From Bacillota bacterium (GTDB lineage Bacteria > Bacillota > UBA4882 > UBA8346), in assembly GCA_023400055.1 (NCBI GenBank), contig JAEXFN010000038.1, forward strand, positions 124,001 through 188,000: a stretch of 64,000 nucleotides of DNA, given 5' to 3'. Made by a program: the position numbers and the translations under genes. Below are positions 35,441-43,907 of this stretch, piece by piece. The notes beneath the pieces are model-generated. The model saw nothing but the letters and a program-made list of their open reading frames with translations. It had not been told where the DNA came from and ran no database searches. Every line of letters starts with the position of its first letter. Position 1 is the first letter of the stretch.

Positions 35441-35483
35441 AATTGCAGAACTTGGCCTATTTTTATGGCCAAGTTCTGCAATT
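35441..35483 (+). terminator. 17-bp perfect hairpin after the GH42 gene
   Basis: AATTGCAGAACTTGGCC (35441-35457) is exactly complementary to 35467-35483, loop TATTTTTAT. It lies 12 bp after the GH42 stop and 34 bp before the next ATG. There is no T-run after the stem, so it could be a processing or protection site rather than a terminator. Confidence 0.6.
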
Positions 35484-35517
35484 GGAACGAAACGGTAACA
35501 TTGAGGAGGTTTTAATC

Positions 35518-36546
35518 ATGAAAGCAGCTATTTTAAAAAAAGTCGGAGTGATCCAAATCGAGGATGTACCAATGCCAACTCCCGGACCGGATGAGGTGCT
35601 TGTCAAAATAAAGTCCGTCGGGATCTGCGGTTCGGATTTACATTATTACCTGCATGGCAAAATCGGAGCGTATATCGTGGAAAAACCAATCGTTTTAGGG
35701 CATGAGGCCTCGGGTGAAGTGATTGCGCTAGGGAAGAATGTTACCCGTTTCAAAGTCGGCGATCGGGTCACGCTGGAGCCGGGGATTCCTTGCCGAAAAT
35801 GTGAGTTTTGTAAGACGGGCCGGTATAATCTCTGTCCGGAGGTGGCTTTTATGGCAACGCCGCCATACGACGGTGCCTTTACCGAGTATATTGTCGCTCC
35901 AGAAGATTTTACTTTCAAAATTCCGGACACGATGAGTTTTGACGAGGCAGCTTTAATGGAACCCTTAGCGGTAGGGGTTTATGCAGCCGAGCGTTCCGCT
36001 ATGAGACCGGGAATGACGGCGGCAGTATTGGGGCTGGGGCCGATTGGCATGGTGGTAGCCCAGGCGGCCAAGGCCTACGGAGCCAGCCGGGTTATCGGAA
36101 CGGATGTGGTGGATTATCGATTGACTCAGGCAAAGCGCTTTGCGGTCGATAATGCGTTCAACGCTAAAAATGAAGCGTTGGAAGAACAAATCCTTTCCGA
36201 TTTGGGCGGCAGACCGAATGTGGTGTTTGAGACTTCCGGTAATGGCGGCAGCATCGCTTTGACAACCTCTATCGTCAAAACCGGCGGCACGGTAGTGATG
36301 ATCGGGATGGGTCCGGAAGATGTTATGCCCATGAATCACGGACAGATTTCCGGGAAGGAACTGACCATTCTTGGCATTTTCCGGTACGCCAATATGTATC
36401 CGAAGGCGATCGAATTCGTTAAACGAGGTGCAATCAATGTGAAAAGCCTGGTCACAAAGGAGTTCAGCCTGGAACAGACTAAAGAAGCCATGGATTACGC
36501 TTCCCAACACAAGAATGACTCTATTAAAGTCATGATTCATCCATAG
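35518..36546 (+). CDS. Zinc-dependent polyol dehydrogenase (sorbitol/xylitol dehydrogenase-like)
   Basis: This 342-residue MDR-family enzyme has catalytic zinc ligands in GICGSDLHYYLHG and GHEASGEV, the structural zinc site PCRKCEFCKTGRYNLC, and the NAD-binding GLGPIGMV. It resembles sorbitol and xylitol dehydrogenases that oxidise a polyol at C2 to a ketose. AGGAGG lies eight bases before ATG 35518; the frame is open to 35443 inside the upstream hairpin, which is not coding. The ketose product could be the substrate of the FGGY kinase encoded after the LacI gene. Confidence 0.92.
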   Translation: MKAAILKKVGVIQIEDVPMPTPGPDEVLVKIKSVGICGSDLHYYLHGKIGAYIVEKPIVLGHEASGEVIALGKNVTRFKVGDRVTLEPGIPCRKCEFCKTGRYNLCPEVAFMATPPYDGAFTEYIVAPEDFTFKIPDTMSFDEAALMEPLAVGVYAAERSAMRPGMTAAVLGLGPIGMVVAQAAKAYGASRVIGTDVVDYRLTQAKRFAVDNAFNAKNEALEEQILSDLGGRPNVVFETSGNGGSIALTTSIVKTGGTVVMIGMGPEDVMPMNHGQISGKELTILGIFRYANMYPKAIEFVKRGAINVKSLVTKEFSLEQTKEAMDYASQHKNDSIKVMIHP

Positions 36547-36550
36547 GACT

Positions 36551-36578
36551 AGGTGGTTTTATTATCCAAGGAGATGAT
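36551..36578 (+). repeat. Duplicate of the spo0E-like 3' end
   Basis: Twenty-six of 28 bases match 23341-23368, the last codons (RWFYYPRR stop) of the Spo0E-like gene. The rest of the gene is absent here. This is either a scrap of a deleted paralogue or a carried-along piece of a dispersed element. Confidence 0.7.
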
Positions 36579-36670
36579 GCCGGAAAGCTGAATGTTTCGA
36601 GTAGTTACGATCGGGTCAAAAATATCATGGTTGCAAATTTCTACACGGTGCAGTACAATCATCAATAGGA

Positions 36671-36682
36671 CGAAACGTTTCG
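36671..36682. promoter_or_regulatory. LacI-type operator palindrome, left copy
   Basis: CGAAACGTTTCG is a perfect 12-bp palindrome with the central CG typical of LacI/GalR operators. It lies 150 bp before the LacI gene. An identical site is at 37856-37867. Confidence 0.65.
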
Positions 36683-36686
36683 CTCC

Positions 36687-36778
36687 GGAGGTCAGGGGAT
36701 AAAGTCTTTCAAATCGTGAAATGGTCTTGAAAAAGTTTTCAAACGACTTTATCCCGTGCTTCCCTGAGCTTTGGTAAA
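36687..36778 (-). repeat. Dispersed GATAAAGTC palindromic repeat, copy 1 (inverted)
   Basis: Read on the minus strand it gives GTTTACCAAAGCTCAGGGAAG, then GATAAAGTCG...GACTTTATC, then CTCCGG. The inverted arms are at 36698-36706 and 36745-36753. Related copies: 37921-38020, 45657-45760, 54471-54565. In all, CCAAAGCTCA or a close variant precedes the hairpin. Confidence 0.75.
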
Positions 36779-36804
36779 CGCCCCGGTCTTCGGACGGGGT
36801 TTAT
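36779..36804 (+). terminator. Terminator-like hairpin before the LacI gene
   Basis: CCCCG and CGGGG pair around GTCTTCGGA, followed by TTTAT. It stands about 15 bp before the LacI ribosome binding site, so it could be an attenuator or the end of the upstream transcript. Confidence 0.55.
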
Positions 36805-36831
36805 CGCAACGCTTCTGGAGGGTGATTTAAA

Positions 36832-37839
36832 ATAGCCGCGACCATCAAAGATGTCGCCCGGGCGACCGGGCTTTCGATCGCCACCATCTCCAAGTACCTG
36901 AACGGCGGGAACGTGTTGGAAAGCAACAAGGCGTTGATCGAGGCGGCCATCGTCAAGCTCGATTTTAAAGTGAATCAGCTGGCCCGCGGCTTGAAGACCA
37001 GCCATACCCAGACGGTGGGAGTTTTAATCCCCAATCTCGAGAATATTTTTTGCACCAGCATTATTTCGAATATCGAAAATAGCTTGCTGCAAGAAGGTTA
37101 TTCTACGATTATCTGTGATTTTAAGGAAGATATAAAGCTGGAAGCAGAGAAGCTCGATTTTCTGCTCGCCAAGATGGTCGACGGGATCGTGCTGATGCCG
37201 TTATTTAGTACTGCGGCTCAGATCAACGAGGTCGTCGCCAAAGGGATTCCGGTGGTGCTGATCGATCGCCTGATCAAGGGAGTGAATTGCGACGTGGTCC
37301 TGGTCGACAACCTCAACGCTTCCTATCAAGCGGTGGAACAGTTGATTACGCTGGGCCACAAACGGATCGGGATTATCGTCGGACCGAAGAGCATCTATAC
37401 TGCACAGGAACGTTTGAAGGGCTATCTCCGGGTTCATGAGGATTACGATCTTCAAGTCGACGAGGATTTGATTCAGTACGGCGACTATTATCTGCAAAGC
37501 GGTTACGATTGCTTCAATGAACTGTTGGAGCGGGAGAACCCGCCGAGCGCCGTCTTTGTCACCAATTACGAGATGACGCTGGGCGCAGTCATCGCCATGA
37601 ACGAACGGAACCTGAAAGTCCCGGAGGAACTTTCCTTTATCGGTTTTGACAACCTGGAATTGGCCAGGATCGTCAAACCGGCGCTCTCGGTGGTAGTTCA
37701 GCCGATGGCGCAAATCGCCGCGACCGCGGCGCAGCTGCTTCTGAAACGGCTGAAGGGCGATATGGCCGGATTGCCGGCCCTGTACCGGTTAAAATCCGAG
37801 CTGCTGTTGAAAAAGTCGGTCCGGGAAGTCGGGAATTAA
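36832..37839 (+). CDS. LacI-family regulator with a non-standard AUA start
   Basis: The 335-residue regulator is complete only if translation starts at ATA 36832: the HTH (TIKDVARATGLSIATISKYL, residues 4-23) lies directly after it. GGAGGGTG stands seven bases upstream at normal spacing, and a TGA lies in frame three codons earlier, so no ATG, GTG or TTG can include the HTH. The first usual start (GTG or TTG near 36910) would delete the whole DNA-binding helix region. The rest (SLLQEGYSTIICDF, VVLIDRLIKGVN, FIGFDNLELARIV) is intact. Either AUA is used at low efficiency or an ATG-to-ATA mutation has weakened the gene. Palindromes CGAAACGTTTCG flank it. Confidence 0.85.
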   Translation: MAATIKDVARATGLSIATISKYLNGGNVLESNKALIEAAIVKLDFKVNQLARGLKTSHTQTVGVLIPNLENIFCTSIISNIENSLLQEGYSTIICDFKEDIKLEAEKLDFLLAKMVDGIVLMPLFSTAAQINEVVAKGIPVVLIDRLIKGVNCDVVLVDNLNASYQAVEQLITLGHKRIGIIVGPKSIYTAQERLKGYLRVHEDYDLQVDEDLIQYGDYYLQSGYDCFNELLERENPPSAVFVTNYEMTLGAVIAMNERNLKVPEELSFIGFDNLELARIVKPALSVVVQPMAQIAATAAQLLLKRLKGDMAGLPALYRLKSELLLKKSVREVGN

Positions 37840-37855
37840 TTTTTTTAAAAATGAA

Positions 37856-37867
37856 CGAAACGTTTCG
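37856..37867. promoter_or_regulatory. LacI-type operator palindrome, right copy
   Basis: CGAAACGTTTCG again, 17 bp after the LacI stop and about 230 bp before the FGGY kinase gene. Paired with 36671-36682, it could let one repressor control both sides of its gene, possibly by looping. Confidence 0.65.
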
Positions 37868-37920
37868 CCATACCATTGATCGACATCACAAAACCTTTCT
37901 AAAAACGTTGGGAAAGCCGG

Positions 37921-38020
37921 TCCGAAGGTCCAGGCGATCACCAAAGCTCAGAGAAGCAAGTGATAAAGTCGCTAAATTGCTTTCGTAAAAGATTTTTTCG
38001 ATTCGAAAGCCTTTATCACA
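37921..38020 (+). repeat. Dispersed GATAAAGTC palindromic repeat, copy 2
   Basis: CCGAAGGTCCAGGCGATCA, then CCAAAGCTCAGAGAAGCAAG, GATAAAGTC (37962-37970), AT-rich loop, GCCTTTATC (38009-38017). It shares order and sequence with the copies at 36687, 45657 and 54471. Confidence 0.75.
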
Positions 38021-38093
38021 TGGCTTCTAAGAAAAGGCTGTGCTGAACTCCGCTGATCAATAGCGGGTAAGGTCGCGGCTGCTAAAGGAGCCG

Positions 38094-39644
38094 ATGATGG
38101 AAAAACGTTTGTTGCTTGGGATCGACATCGGGACCTCGGGATGCAAGTTGACGGTCTTCGATTGGGACGGGCAAGTGATTGCCGGAGCTTCTGGCGCGTA
38201 TCCCACGGTTTACCCCGCGCCGGGCTGGGTGGAGCAGGATGCGGAGCAATGGTGGCGAGTGGTCTGCCGCCAACTGCGGGGTTTAATCGCGAACCAACCG
38301 GTAGACCCCAAGGCGATCGCCGCCATCGGGATCGACGGTACCAGTTGGGCCTGTCTGCCGGTGGACGGGGCCGGCCAACCGTTGCGTCGGGCCTTGCTCT
38401 GGCTGGATCGGCGCGCCGAGGTCCAGGCCGGCTGGTTACGCGAACGGTTCGGCGCCGCGCAGTTGGGCGGCATCAGCGGCAACCCGGTGGATCCCGCCTA
38501 TATTACGCCCAAAATCCTCTGGCTCAAGGAGCGGGAGCCGGAAATCTACCGCCAAACCCACCGTTTTCTCCAGAGCAACGCCTACATCGGTTTCAAACTG
38601 ACCGGGGCTTATGCCCAGGATTTCTCGCAGGGCTACGGCTTTCATTTTTTTGATATCGTCCATGGCTGCTGGAATGGCGATTTGGCCGAGAAAATGGGGA
38701 TTTCCCTGGATCTACTGGCGCCGCTGGTTCACTGCCATGAGGTGATCGGCACGGTGACCCGGAGCGCGGCGGAGGAAACCGGCTTAAACCAGGGGATACC
38801 GGTCGTTGCCGGAGGACTCGATGCCGCGTGCTGCACCCTGGGAGCCGGAGTGATCCGGCCCGGCCAGACCCAGGAGCAGGGCGGGCAAGCCGGCGGAATG
38901 AGCATTGGGCTGGATCGGCCCCTGATGCATCCTCGCCTGATCCTGGGCTATCATGTGCTGCCCGGCCAATGGCTGCTGCAGGGGGGCACGGTGGGCGGAG
39001 GCGGCGCGCTGCGCTGGTTCAACGAGCAGTTGGGCGGTTTTGAACAGGAGCTCGGCCGGCAACTGCGCCGGAGTCCCTTTGAGCTGATGAGCGAAGCGGC
39101 GACCGAAATTGCGCCGGGAGCGGGCGGGCTGATCTTCCTGCCGTATATGGCCGGCGAACGTTCGCCGCTTTGGAACAGCAAAGCGCGGGGGGTATTCTTC
39201 GGCCTTTCCTACGAAAAAACCCGGGCGCACCTGATCCGTTCCGTCATGGAAGGGGTGGGTTATTCCTTGTTGCATAATCTGGAGACCGCCCGGGAGGTAG
39301 GAGCCGAGGTCGAGCAATTGGTCAGCGTCGGCGGCGCGGCCAACAGCGCCGTCTGGACCCAGATCAAAGCCGACATTACCGGCAAAGTGATCCAGGTGCC
39401 GTTCTCCGACCATGCGACTACTTTGGGCGCGGCCCTACTGGCCGGGGTGGGAACCGGAGTTTATCCCGATTTTGAAACGGCGGTCCGCCGGACGGTGCGG
39501 GTGCAACGGGTCCATAGCCCGGATCCGGCGCGGCACGAAGTATATCGGCAATTTTATCAGCTTTATCTGGAGTTGTATCAGAATCTGACCGGCTGTTACG
39601 ACCGGTTGGACGCCATCGCCGGCTTGACGGCGGGAACTCATTGA
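38094..39644 (+). CDS. FGGY-family carbohydrate kinase (xylulokinase-like)
   Basis: The 516-residue kinase has the FGGY phosphate-binding start GIDIGTSGCKLTVFDWDG, the TSWACLPVDG region, the second phosphate motif with GGLDAACCTLGAG, and the adenosine motif SVGGAANSAVWTQIKADI. It phosphorylates a pentulose or hexulose; xylulokinase similarity is the closest that I can state. The downstream genes process hexitol or tagatose phosphates, so a ketohexose is possible. AAAGGAGCCG precedes the ATG pair at 38094. The gene starts a tight run of five genes. Confidence 0.9.
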   Translation: MMEKRLLLGIDIGTSGCKLTVFDWDGQVIAGASGAYPTVYPAPGWVEQDAEQWWRVVCRQLRGLIANQPVDPKAIAAIGIDGTSWACLPVDGAGQPLRRALLWLDRRAEVQAGWLRERFGAAQLGGISGNPVDPAYITPKILWLKEREPEIYRQTHRFLQSNAYIGFKLTGAYAQDFSQGYGFHFFDIVHGCWNGDLAEKMGISLDLLAPLVHCHEVIGTVTRSAAEETGLNQGIPVVAGGLDAACCTLGAGVIRPGQTQEQGGQAGGMSIGLDRPLMHPRLILGYHVLPGQWLLQGGTVGGGGALRWFNEQLGGFEQELGRQLRRSPFELMSEAATEIAPGAGGLIFLPYMAGERSPLWNSKARGVFFGLSYEKTRAHLIRSVMEGVGYSLLHNLETAREVGAEVEQLVSVGGAANSAVWTQIKADITGKVIQVPFSDHATTLGAALLAGVGTGVYPDFETAVRRTVRVQRVHSPDPARHEVYRQFYQLYLELYQNLTGCYDRLDAIAGLTAGTH

Positions 39645-39668
39645 AACCAACGCGAGGAGGTAATGCTT

Positions 39669-40709
39669 ATGAAAGCGGCCGTTCTTTATGGACAGCGGGA
39701 TATTCGTTACACCGAGGTGGAGACGCCCCGGCCCGGGAACGGAGAGCTATTGGTCAAGGTGCGGGCCACCGGGGTCTGCGGTTCGGATCTGCCGCGGGTG
39801 CTGGGGACCGGCGCCCATTTTTATCCGATCATTCTGGGGCATGAGTTCTCCGGCGAAGTGGTCGAGGTCGGCGGGCAGGTCGCCGGGGTGGCGATGGGCG
39901 ACCGGATCGCCGGGGCGCCACTAGTCCCCTGTTTTCAATGTGATGATTGCTGGAACGGCAATTATTCGCAATGCAAAAATTACACTTTTATCGGTTCGCG
40001 GATCCCCGGCAGCTGGGCCGAGTATGTCAAAATGCCGGCGCGCAACGCGGTGAAACTGCCGGAAGGGGTCACTGATGAACAAGGGGCCCTGTTTGAGCCG
40101 ACGACCGTGGCCCTGCACGGCCTGTTCGTGATGGACTTCCGGGGCGGCACCGATGTCGCAGTAATCGGGGTGGGAACCATTGGCCTGTTGGCGTTACAAT
40201 GCGCCCGAATCCTGGGAGCCGAGCGGATCCTGGCCTTTGATGTCAATGAACGCCGATTGGAACTGGCCAAGGAATACGGCGCCGATATTTGCATCCATAC
40301 CGGCGCGCCCGATTTCCGGCAGATGGTTCAGGAAGTGACGCACGGGCGGGGCTTTCCAATGGTCATCGAGACCGGCGGGGTCGAATTCACCGAGAAGCTC
40401 AGCCTGGAATTGGCCGGGAACAAAGGGAATGTGATGTTCATTGGCACTCCCTCTAGGCCGATCAGCCTGGAGCCCCGAGAGTTCGAATATATCAACCGAA
40501 AGGAATTGACGGTAAGGGGTTCGTGGATGTCTTATTCGGCGCCATTCCCGGGACGCGAATGGCAACTGGTCGGTTCCTATTTTGGACAGGGCAAACTGCG
40601 CCACCGGGAATTGATCGACCGGATCGTTCCCTTGGCGGAGATCGGGGCGGTTTTTGAAGATCTGGCCATCCCGGGCAAAGTGGCCGGGAAAATATTATTA
40701 AAGGGGTAG
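39669..40709 (+). CDS. gatD: Zinc alcohol dehydrogenase, galactitol-1-phosphate 5-dehydrogenase-like
   Basis: The 346-residue enzyme closely resembles GatD: VCGSDLPRVLGTGAHFYP, ILGHEFSGEVVEVG, structural zinc site PCFQCDDCWNGNYSQC and NAD motif GVGTIGLL. GatD oxidises galactitol 1-phosphate to tagatose 6-phosphate. ATG at 39669 is eight bases from GAGGAGG; the earlier ATG 39663 is too close. The following two genes encode the next two enzymes of the tagatose 6-phosphate route, which supports the assignment, although no galactitol PTS is visible here. Confidence 0.85.
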   Translation: MKAAVLYGQRDIRYTEVETPRPGNGELLVKVRATGVCGSDLPRVLGTGAHFYPIILGHEFSGEVVEVGGQVAGVAMGDRIAGAPLVPCFQCDDCWNGNYSQCKNYTFIGSRIPGSWAEYVKMPARNAVKLPEGVTDEQGALFEPTTVALHGLFVMDFRGGTDVAVIGVGTIGLLALQCARILGAERILAFDVNERRLELAKEYGADICIHTGAPDFRQMVQEVTHGRGFPMVIETGGVEFTEKLSLELAGNKGNVMFIGTPSRPISLEPREFEYINRKELTVRGSWMSYSAPFPGREWQLVGSYFGQGKLRHRELIDRIVPLAEIGAVFEDLAIPGKVAGKILLKG

Positions 40710-40715
40710 ATGGCA

Positions 40716-41582
40716 ATGGCTCTAGTCAATCCGCTGCCGCTGATCGAGGCGGCCCGGCGCAAGGGAGCGGCGATCGCCGCCTTTAACGTCCATAATCTGG
40801 AGACGGTTCAGGCGGTGGTGGAAGCCGCCGCGGCCGAGCAGGCGCCGGTCATGCTGCAAACCACCCCCGGGACGTTGAAGCATGCCGGGATTCCCTATAT
40901 TGCGGCGATTACCAGGGTTGCGGCTGAGCTGCACCGGCTCCCCGTCGCCTTACACGTCGATCATTGCGGCGCTTTCGAAACGATCGTTCAGTGCATCCAA
41001 CATGGCTATACGTCGGTGATGATCGATGGCTCCCGCTATCCCTACCCGGAGAATGTGGCGCTGGTCCGGAAGGTGGTGGAGGTCGCCAAGGCGGCCGGGG
41101 TGGCGGTAGAGGCCGAACTGGGCAGAATCGGCGGCACGGAGGACCAAGTGACCGTGGCGGAGCGGGAAGCCACCTTCACGGTACCCGAGGAAGCCCGGGA
41201 TTTCGCGGCGGCTACAGGTATTCACACGTTGGCGGTCGCTATCGGAACGGCCCACGGCGAGTATCGCGGCGAACCCCAATTGGATTTTGAACGGTTGACG
41301 GCAATCCGTTCGCTGGTGGATATTCCGCTGGTGCTGCACGGCGCCTCCGGAGTCCCGGATGAAAGCGTCCGTCAGGCGATCCGCCGGGGAATCTGTAAGG
41401 TCAACATCGCCACCGAGCTCAAGATCCCGATGGCCCGGGCGATTCAGGCCAGTTTCGCCCAGAATCCCCGCGAAAACGATCCCCGGAACTATTTGGGGGC
41501 CGCCAAGGAGGCCGTCCAACGGGTGGTCCGCGAGAAGATCCGGCTCTGCGGCGCCAGCGGATTGGCGGATGAACTCCGATGA
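40716..41582 (+). CDS. gatY: Class II ketose-bisphosphate aldolase (tagatose-bisphosphate type)
   Basis: The 288-residue zinc aldolase has the motifs AAFNVHNLE, LHVDHCGAFE (zinc His), EAELGRIGGTED, VAIGTAHGEY (zinc His) and LVLHGASGVPDE. It splits tagatose 1,6-bisphosphate or fructose 1,6-bisphosphate into dihydroxyacetone phosphate and glyceraldehyde 3-phosphate. Context with the GatD-like enzyme and a LacC/PfkB-type kinase favours the tagatose isomer. ATG 40716 is nine bases after AAGGGG; ATG 40710 is possible. It overlaps the kinase gene by four bases (ATGA). No GatZ partner subunit is encoded in the window. Confidence 0.88.
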   Translation: MALVNPLPLIEAARRKGAAIAAFNVHNLETVQAVVEAAAAEQAPVMLQTTPGTLKHAGIPYIAAITRVAAELHRLPVALHVDHCGAFETIVQCIQHGYTSVMIDGSRYPYPENVALVRKVVEVAKAAGVAVEAELGRIGGTEDQVTVAEREATFTVPEEARDFAAATGIHTLAVAIGTAHGEYRGEPQLDFERLTAIRSLVDIPLVLHGASGVPDESVRQAIRRGICKVNIATELKIPMARAIQASFAQNPRENDPRNYLGAAKEAVQRVVREKIRLCGASGLADELR

Positions 41583-42523
41583 CCGAGCCGATTTTAGCCA
41601 TTACCTTAAATCCGGCCATCGATAAGGTTTATGCGGTGGATGATTTCGCCATCGGCGGGGTTTTTCGGCCGCGGACCATGACGGCGACGGCCGGCGGCAA
41701 GGGCTTGAATGTGGCTCGGGTCGCCCGCCTGCTGGGCCAGCCGGTGGTGGCCAGCGGCTTCATCGGCGGCGGCAATGGCCGTTTCATCGTCGAGCAAGTG
41801 CGGCAGGACGGCATCGGGGACCAGTTCGTGGCGATTCAAGGCGAATCGCGGATTTGTATCAACATCACCGATCGTAACAAAGTCTCCACCGAGGTCCTGG
41901 AGCCCGGTCCGGTGATCAGCGCCGCGGAATGCGCCCGGTTTAGCGAGGATTTTCAAAGGTTGTTAGACGGCAGTGCGGTAGTGACCGCCTCAGGAAGCCT
42001 GCCGCAGGGAGTGCCGACCGATTTTTACCGCCGTCTGATTACGCTGGCTGCCGGCAAGCGGGTCCGCTTCCTTTTGGATAGCAGCGGCGAGGCATTGGCC
42101 CAAGGCATTGCTGGTTCGCCTTATCTGATCAAGCCCAACCAGGAGGAAGCCGAGAAGCTGCTCGGCATCAATTTAACGACTCGCGAGGCCCAAGCCGGCG
42201 CGATTATCAGGTTCAGAGCGCAAGGCATCATGCTGCCCTGTATTACCTTGGGGAAAAATGGTTGTGTGGCCGGTCTGGCCGACGGAGTCTATCACTTTTA
42301 CGGGCCGTCGCTGGAGATCGTCAACAGCGTGGGATCGGGGGACGCTTTCATTGCCGGTTGTGCGACGGGATTGGCCCGGCAACAAGAGGCGGCCGAGGCA
42401 ATCCGGTTGGGAATGGCCGCCGGGATGGCTAATACCCAATTTTTTAAGACCGGGATGGTCTCCGGTGAACTCGTGGCTAAGTTTTACGGTCAGATCCAGT
42501 CCGAACGGATCCGGGAGTATTGA
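41579..42523 (+). CDS. 1-phosphofructokinase / tagatose-6-phosphate kinase family protein
   Basis: The 314-residue PfkB-fold kinase has the N-terminal LNPAIDKVYAVDDF, the TATAGGKGLNVARVARLLG substrate motif, LIKPNQEEAEKLLG and the catalytic motif NSVGSGDAFIAGCATG with the base Asp. It belongs to the LacC/FruK group, which phosphorylates tagatose 6-phosphate or fructose 1-phosphate. Because the gene overlaps the aldolase gene and follows a GatD-like gene, tagatose-6-phosphate kinase is the preferred reading. Confidence 0.9.
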   Translation: MTEPILAITLNPAIDKVYAVDDFAIGGVFRPRTMTATAGGKGLNVARVARLLGQPVVASGFIGGGNGRFIVEQVRQDGIGDQFVAIQGESRICINITDRNKVSTEVLEPGPVISAAECARFSEDFQRLLDGSAVVTASGSLPQGVPTDFYRRLITLAAGKRVRFLLDSSGEALAQGIAGSPYLIKPNQEEAEKLLGINLTTREAQAGAIIRFRAQGIMLPCITLGKNGCVAGLADGVYHFYGPSLEIVNSVGSGDAFIAGCATGLARQQEAAEAIRLGMAAGMANTQFFKTGMVSGELVAKFYGQIQSERIREY

Positions 42524-42586
42524 AAAGGTTTTAATTATTGCCGTCGGATATTGGTTTACGTAAAAATATTTGAAGGAGGCAGTACG

Positions 42587-43630
42587 ATGTCCATCGAAAA
42601 AGTCGATTCTTTCATTGCGCCGGATGGGGTCGACCCGAACCGGGTTCCCAAACGAACCCTCTATACCGGAGCCCAGATTCCGGCCGTCGGCTTGGGTACC
42701 TTCGGATCGGACCGTTTTAGCGGGGAACAGATCGCCGCGGCGGTCACGGGGGCGATCGCGGCCGGTTACCGTCATATCGACTGCGCCTCTGTCTATGGCA
42801 ATGAGCATCTGATCGGTCCGGTTATCCGGGAAGCGATGCAAGCGGGAATCCGGCGCGAAGAGCTGTGGATCACCTCCAAGGTCTGGAATGACATGCACGG
42901 CGAAGGCGATGTCCTGCTTGCCTGCGCCAAAACATTGAAAGACCTGAAACTGGAGTACCTCGATCTATACCTGGTTCACTGGCCGTTCCCGAACTACCAT
43001 GCGCCCGGGGTAGGGGCCGATTCGCGGGATCCCCATGCCCGGCCTTACATCCATGAAGAGTTTATGCGGACTTGGCGCCAGATGGAGCGGTTGGTCGATA
43101 TGGGACTGGTGAGACATATCGGCACTTCCAACATGACTATCCCCAAGCTGAAGCTATTACTGCGGGATGCTCGGATCAAGCCGGCGTGCAACGAGATGGA
43201 GCTCCACCCCCATTTCCAACAGCCCGAGTTTTTCAAGTTTGTGATCGACAACGGAATCCTGCCGATCGGTTTCTGCCCGATCGGTTCGCCGACTCGTCCC
43301 GATCGTGACAAGACGGAGACCGACACGGTGGATATCCAGGATCCGGTGATCGTTAAGATCGCCGCGCGACTGGGGGTTCATCCGGCGGTGGTTTGCGTCA
43401 AATGGGCGGTCCAGCGCGGCCAGGTGCCGATTCCCTTCTCCATCCACCGTCAGGAGTATCTGTCGAATCTCCAGTGTTCTATCAGTGAGCCGCTGACTGA
43501 GGAAGAGATGCGGGAGATCGCGGGCATCGATAAGAATTGCCGCTTGATCAAGGGCCAGGTCTTCCTATGGGAAAGCGCCAAAGGCTGGGAGGATCTGTGG
43601 GATCCGGACGGCCAAATCGCGGGTGGCTGA
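42587..43630 (+). CDS. Aldo/keto reductase
   Basis: This 347-residue AKR has a complete catalytic set: Asp and Tyr in HIDCASVYGNE, Lys in WITSKVWN and His in YLVHWPFP. C-terminal IPFSIHRQEYLSNL is the NADPH-binding region. Compared with typical prokaryotic AKRs it is long, with an N-terminal extension of about 25 residues and an insert after the HWPFP motif. It would reduce an aldose or keto-sugar. AAGGAGGCAGTACG precedes ATG 42587; the frame is open upstream to 42551 but is not family-like. Confidence 0.9.
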   Translation: MSIEKVDSFIAPDGVDPNRVPKRTLYTGAQIPAVGLGTFGSDRFSGEQIAAAVTGAIAAGYRHIDCASVYGNEHLIGPVIREAMQAGIRREELWITSKVWNDMHGEGDVLLACAKTLKDLKLEYLDLYLVHWPFPNYHAPGVGADSRDPHARPYIHEEFMRTWRQMERLVDMGLVRHIGTSNMTIPKLKLLLRDARIKPACNEMELHPHFQQPEFFKFVIDNGILPIGFCPIGSPTRPDRDKTETDTVDIQDPVIVKIAARLGVHPAVVCVKWAVQRGQVPIPFSIHRQEYLSNLQCSISEPLTEEEMREIAGIDKNCRLIKGQVFLWESAKGWEDLWDPDGQIAGG

Positions 43631-43651
43631 ATTCATGCAGTGAAAGGATGA

Positions 43652-43774
43652 GGCAGATACGAGCGGTTCGCCTTTTACGAACGGGCCAAGCAAGCTCAGC
43701 CCGTCGGGGCTACCGGCGAAGCGGCGCTCTGCGCCAAACATCATACTTTGAAGAAGGACGTCGTATCGTGGTAG
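43652..43774 (+). pseudogene. fucU: Remnant of an RbsD/FucU-type sugar mutarotase
   Basis: After an in-frame TGA the segment reads RYERFAFYERAKQAQPVGAT then GEAALCAKHHTLKKDVVSW and stops. The family end is normally ERFAFYERA.KA...VATGE...Y.N..LKKGV, so this is the last third of a FucU-type mutarotase with several key changes (for example CAKHHTLKKD for the usual Y.N.ILKKG). The N-terminal two-thirds, including the catalytic His, are missing. It probably once served the module ending at 43630. Confidence 0.8.
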
Positions 43775-43907
43775 AATAACGAAAGAAACGGAACAATTTA
43801 GGCGTTTTTTCAGGCCTTCCGAAGAGATTGCGGGGAGCTTTTTTATACCCCCTTTGGTTATTTTTTTACCAATCGATCCAAGATCTTAATTTATTGGTTG
43901 ATTTCTC

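Noticed and set aside
43537..43779. 80-residue frame at the end of the aldo-keto reductase gene
   Set aside because: Wrong frame; the FucU-like peptide is read in a different frame at 43652-43774.
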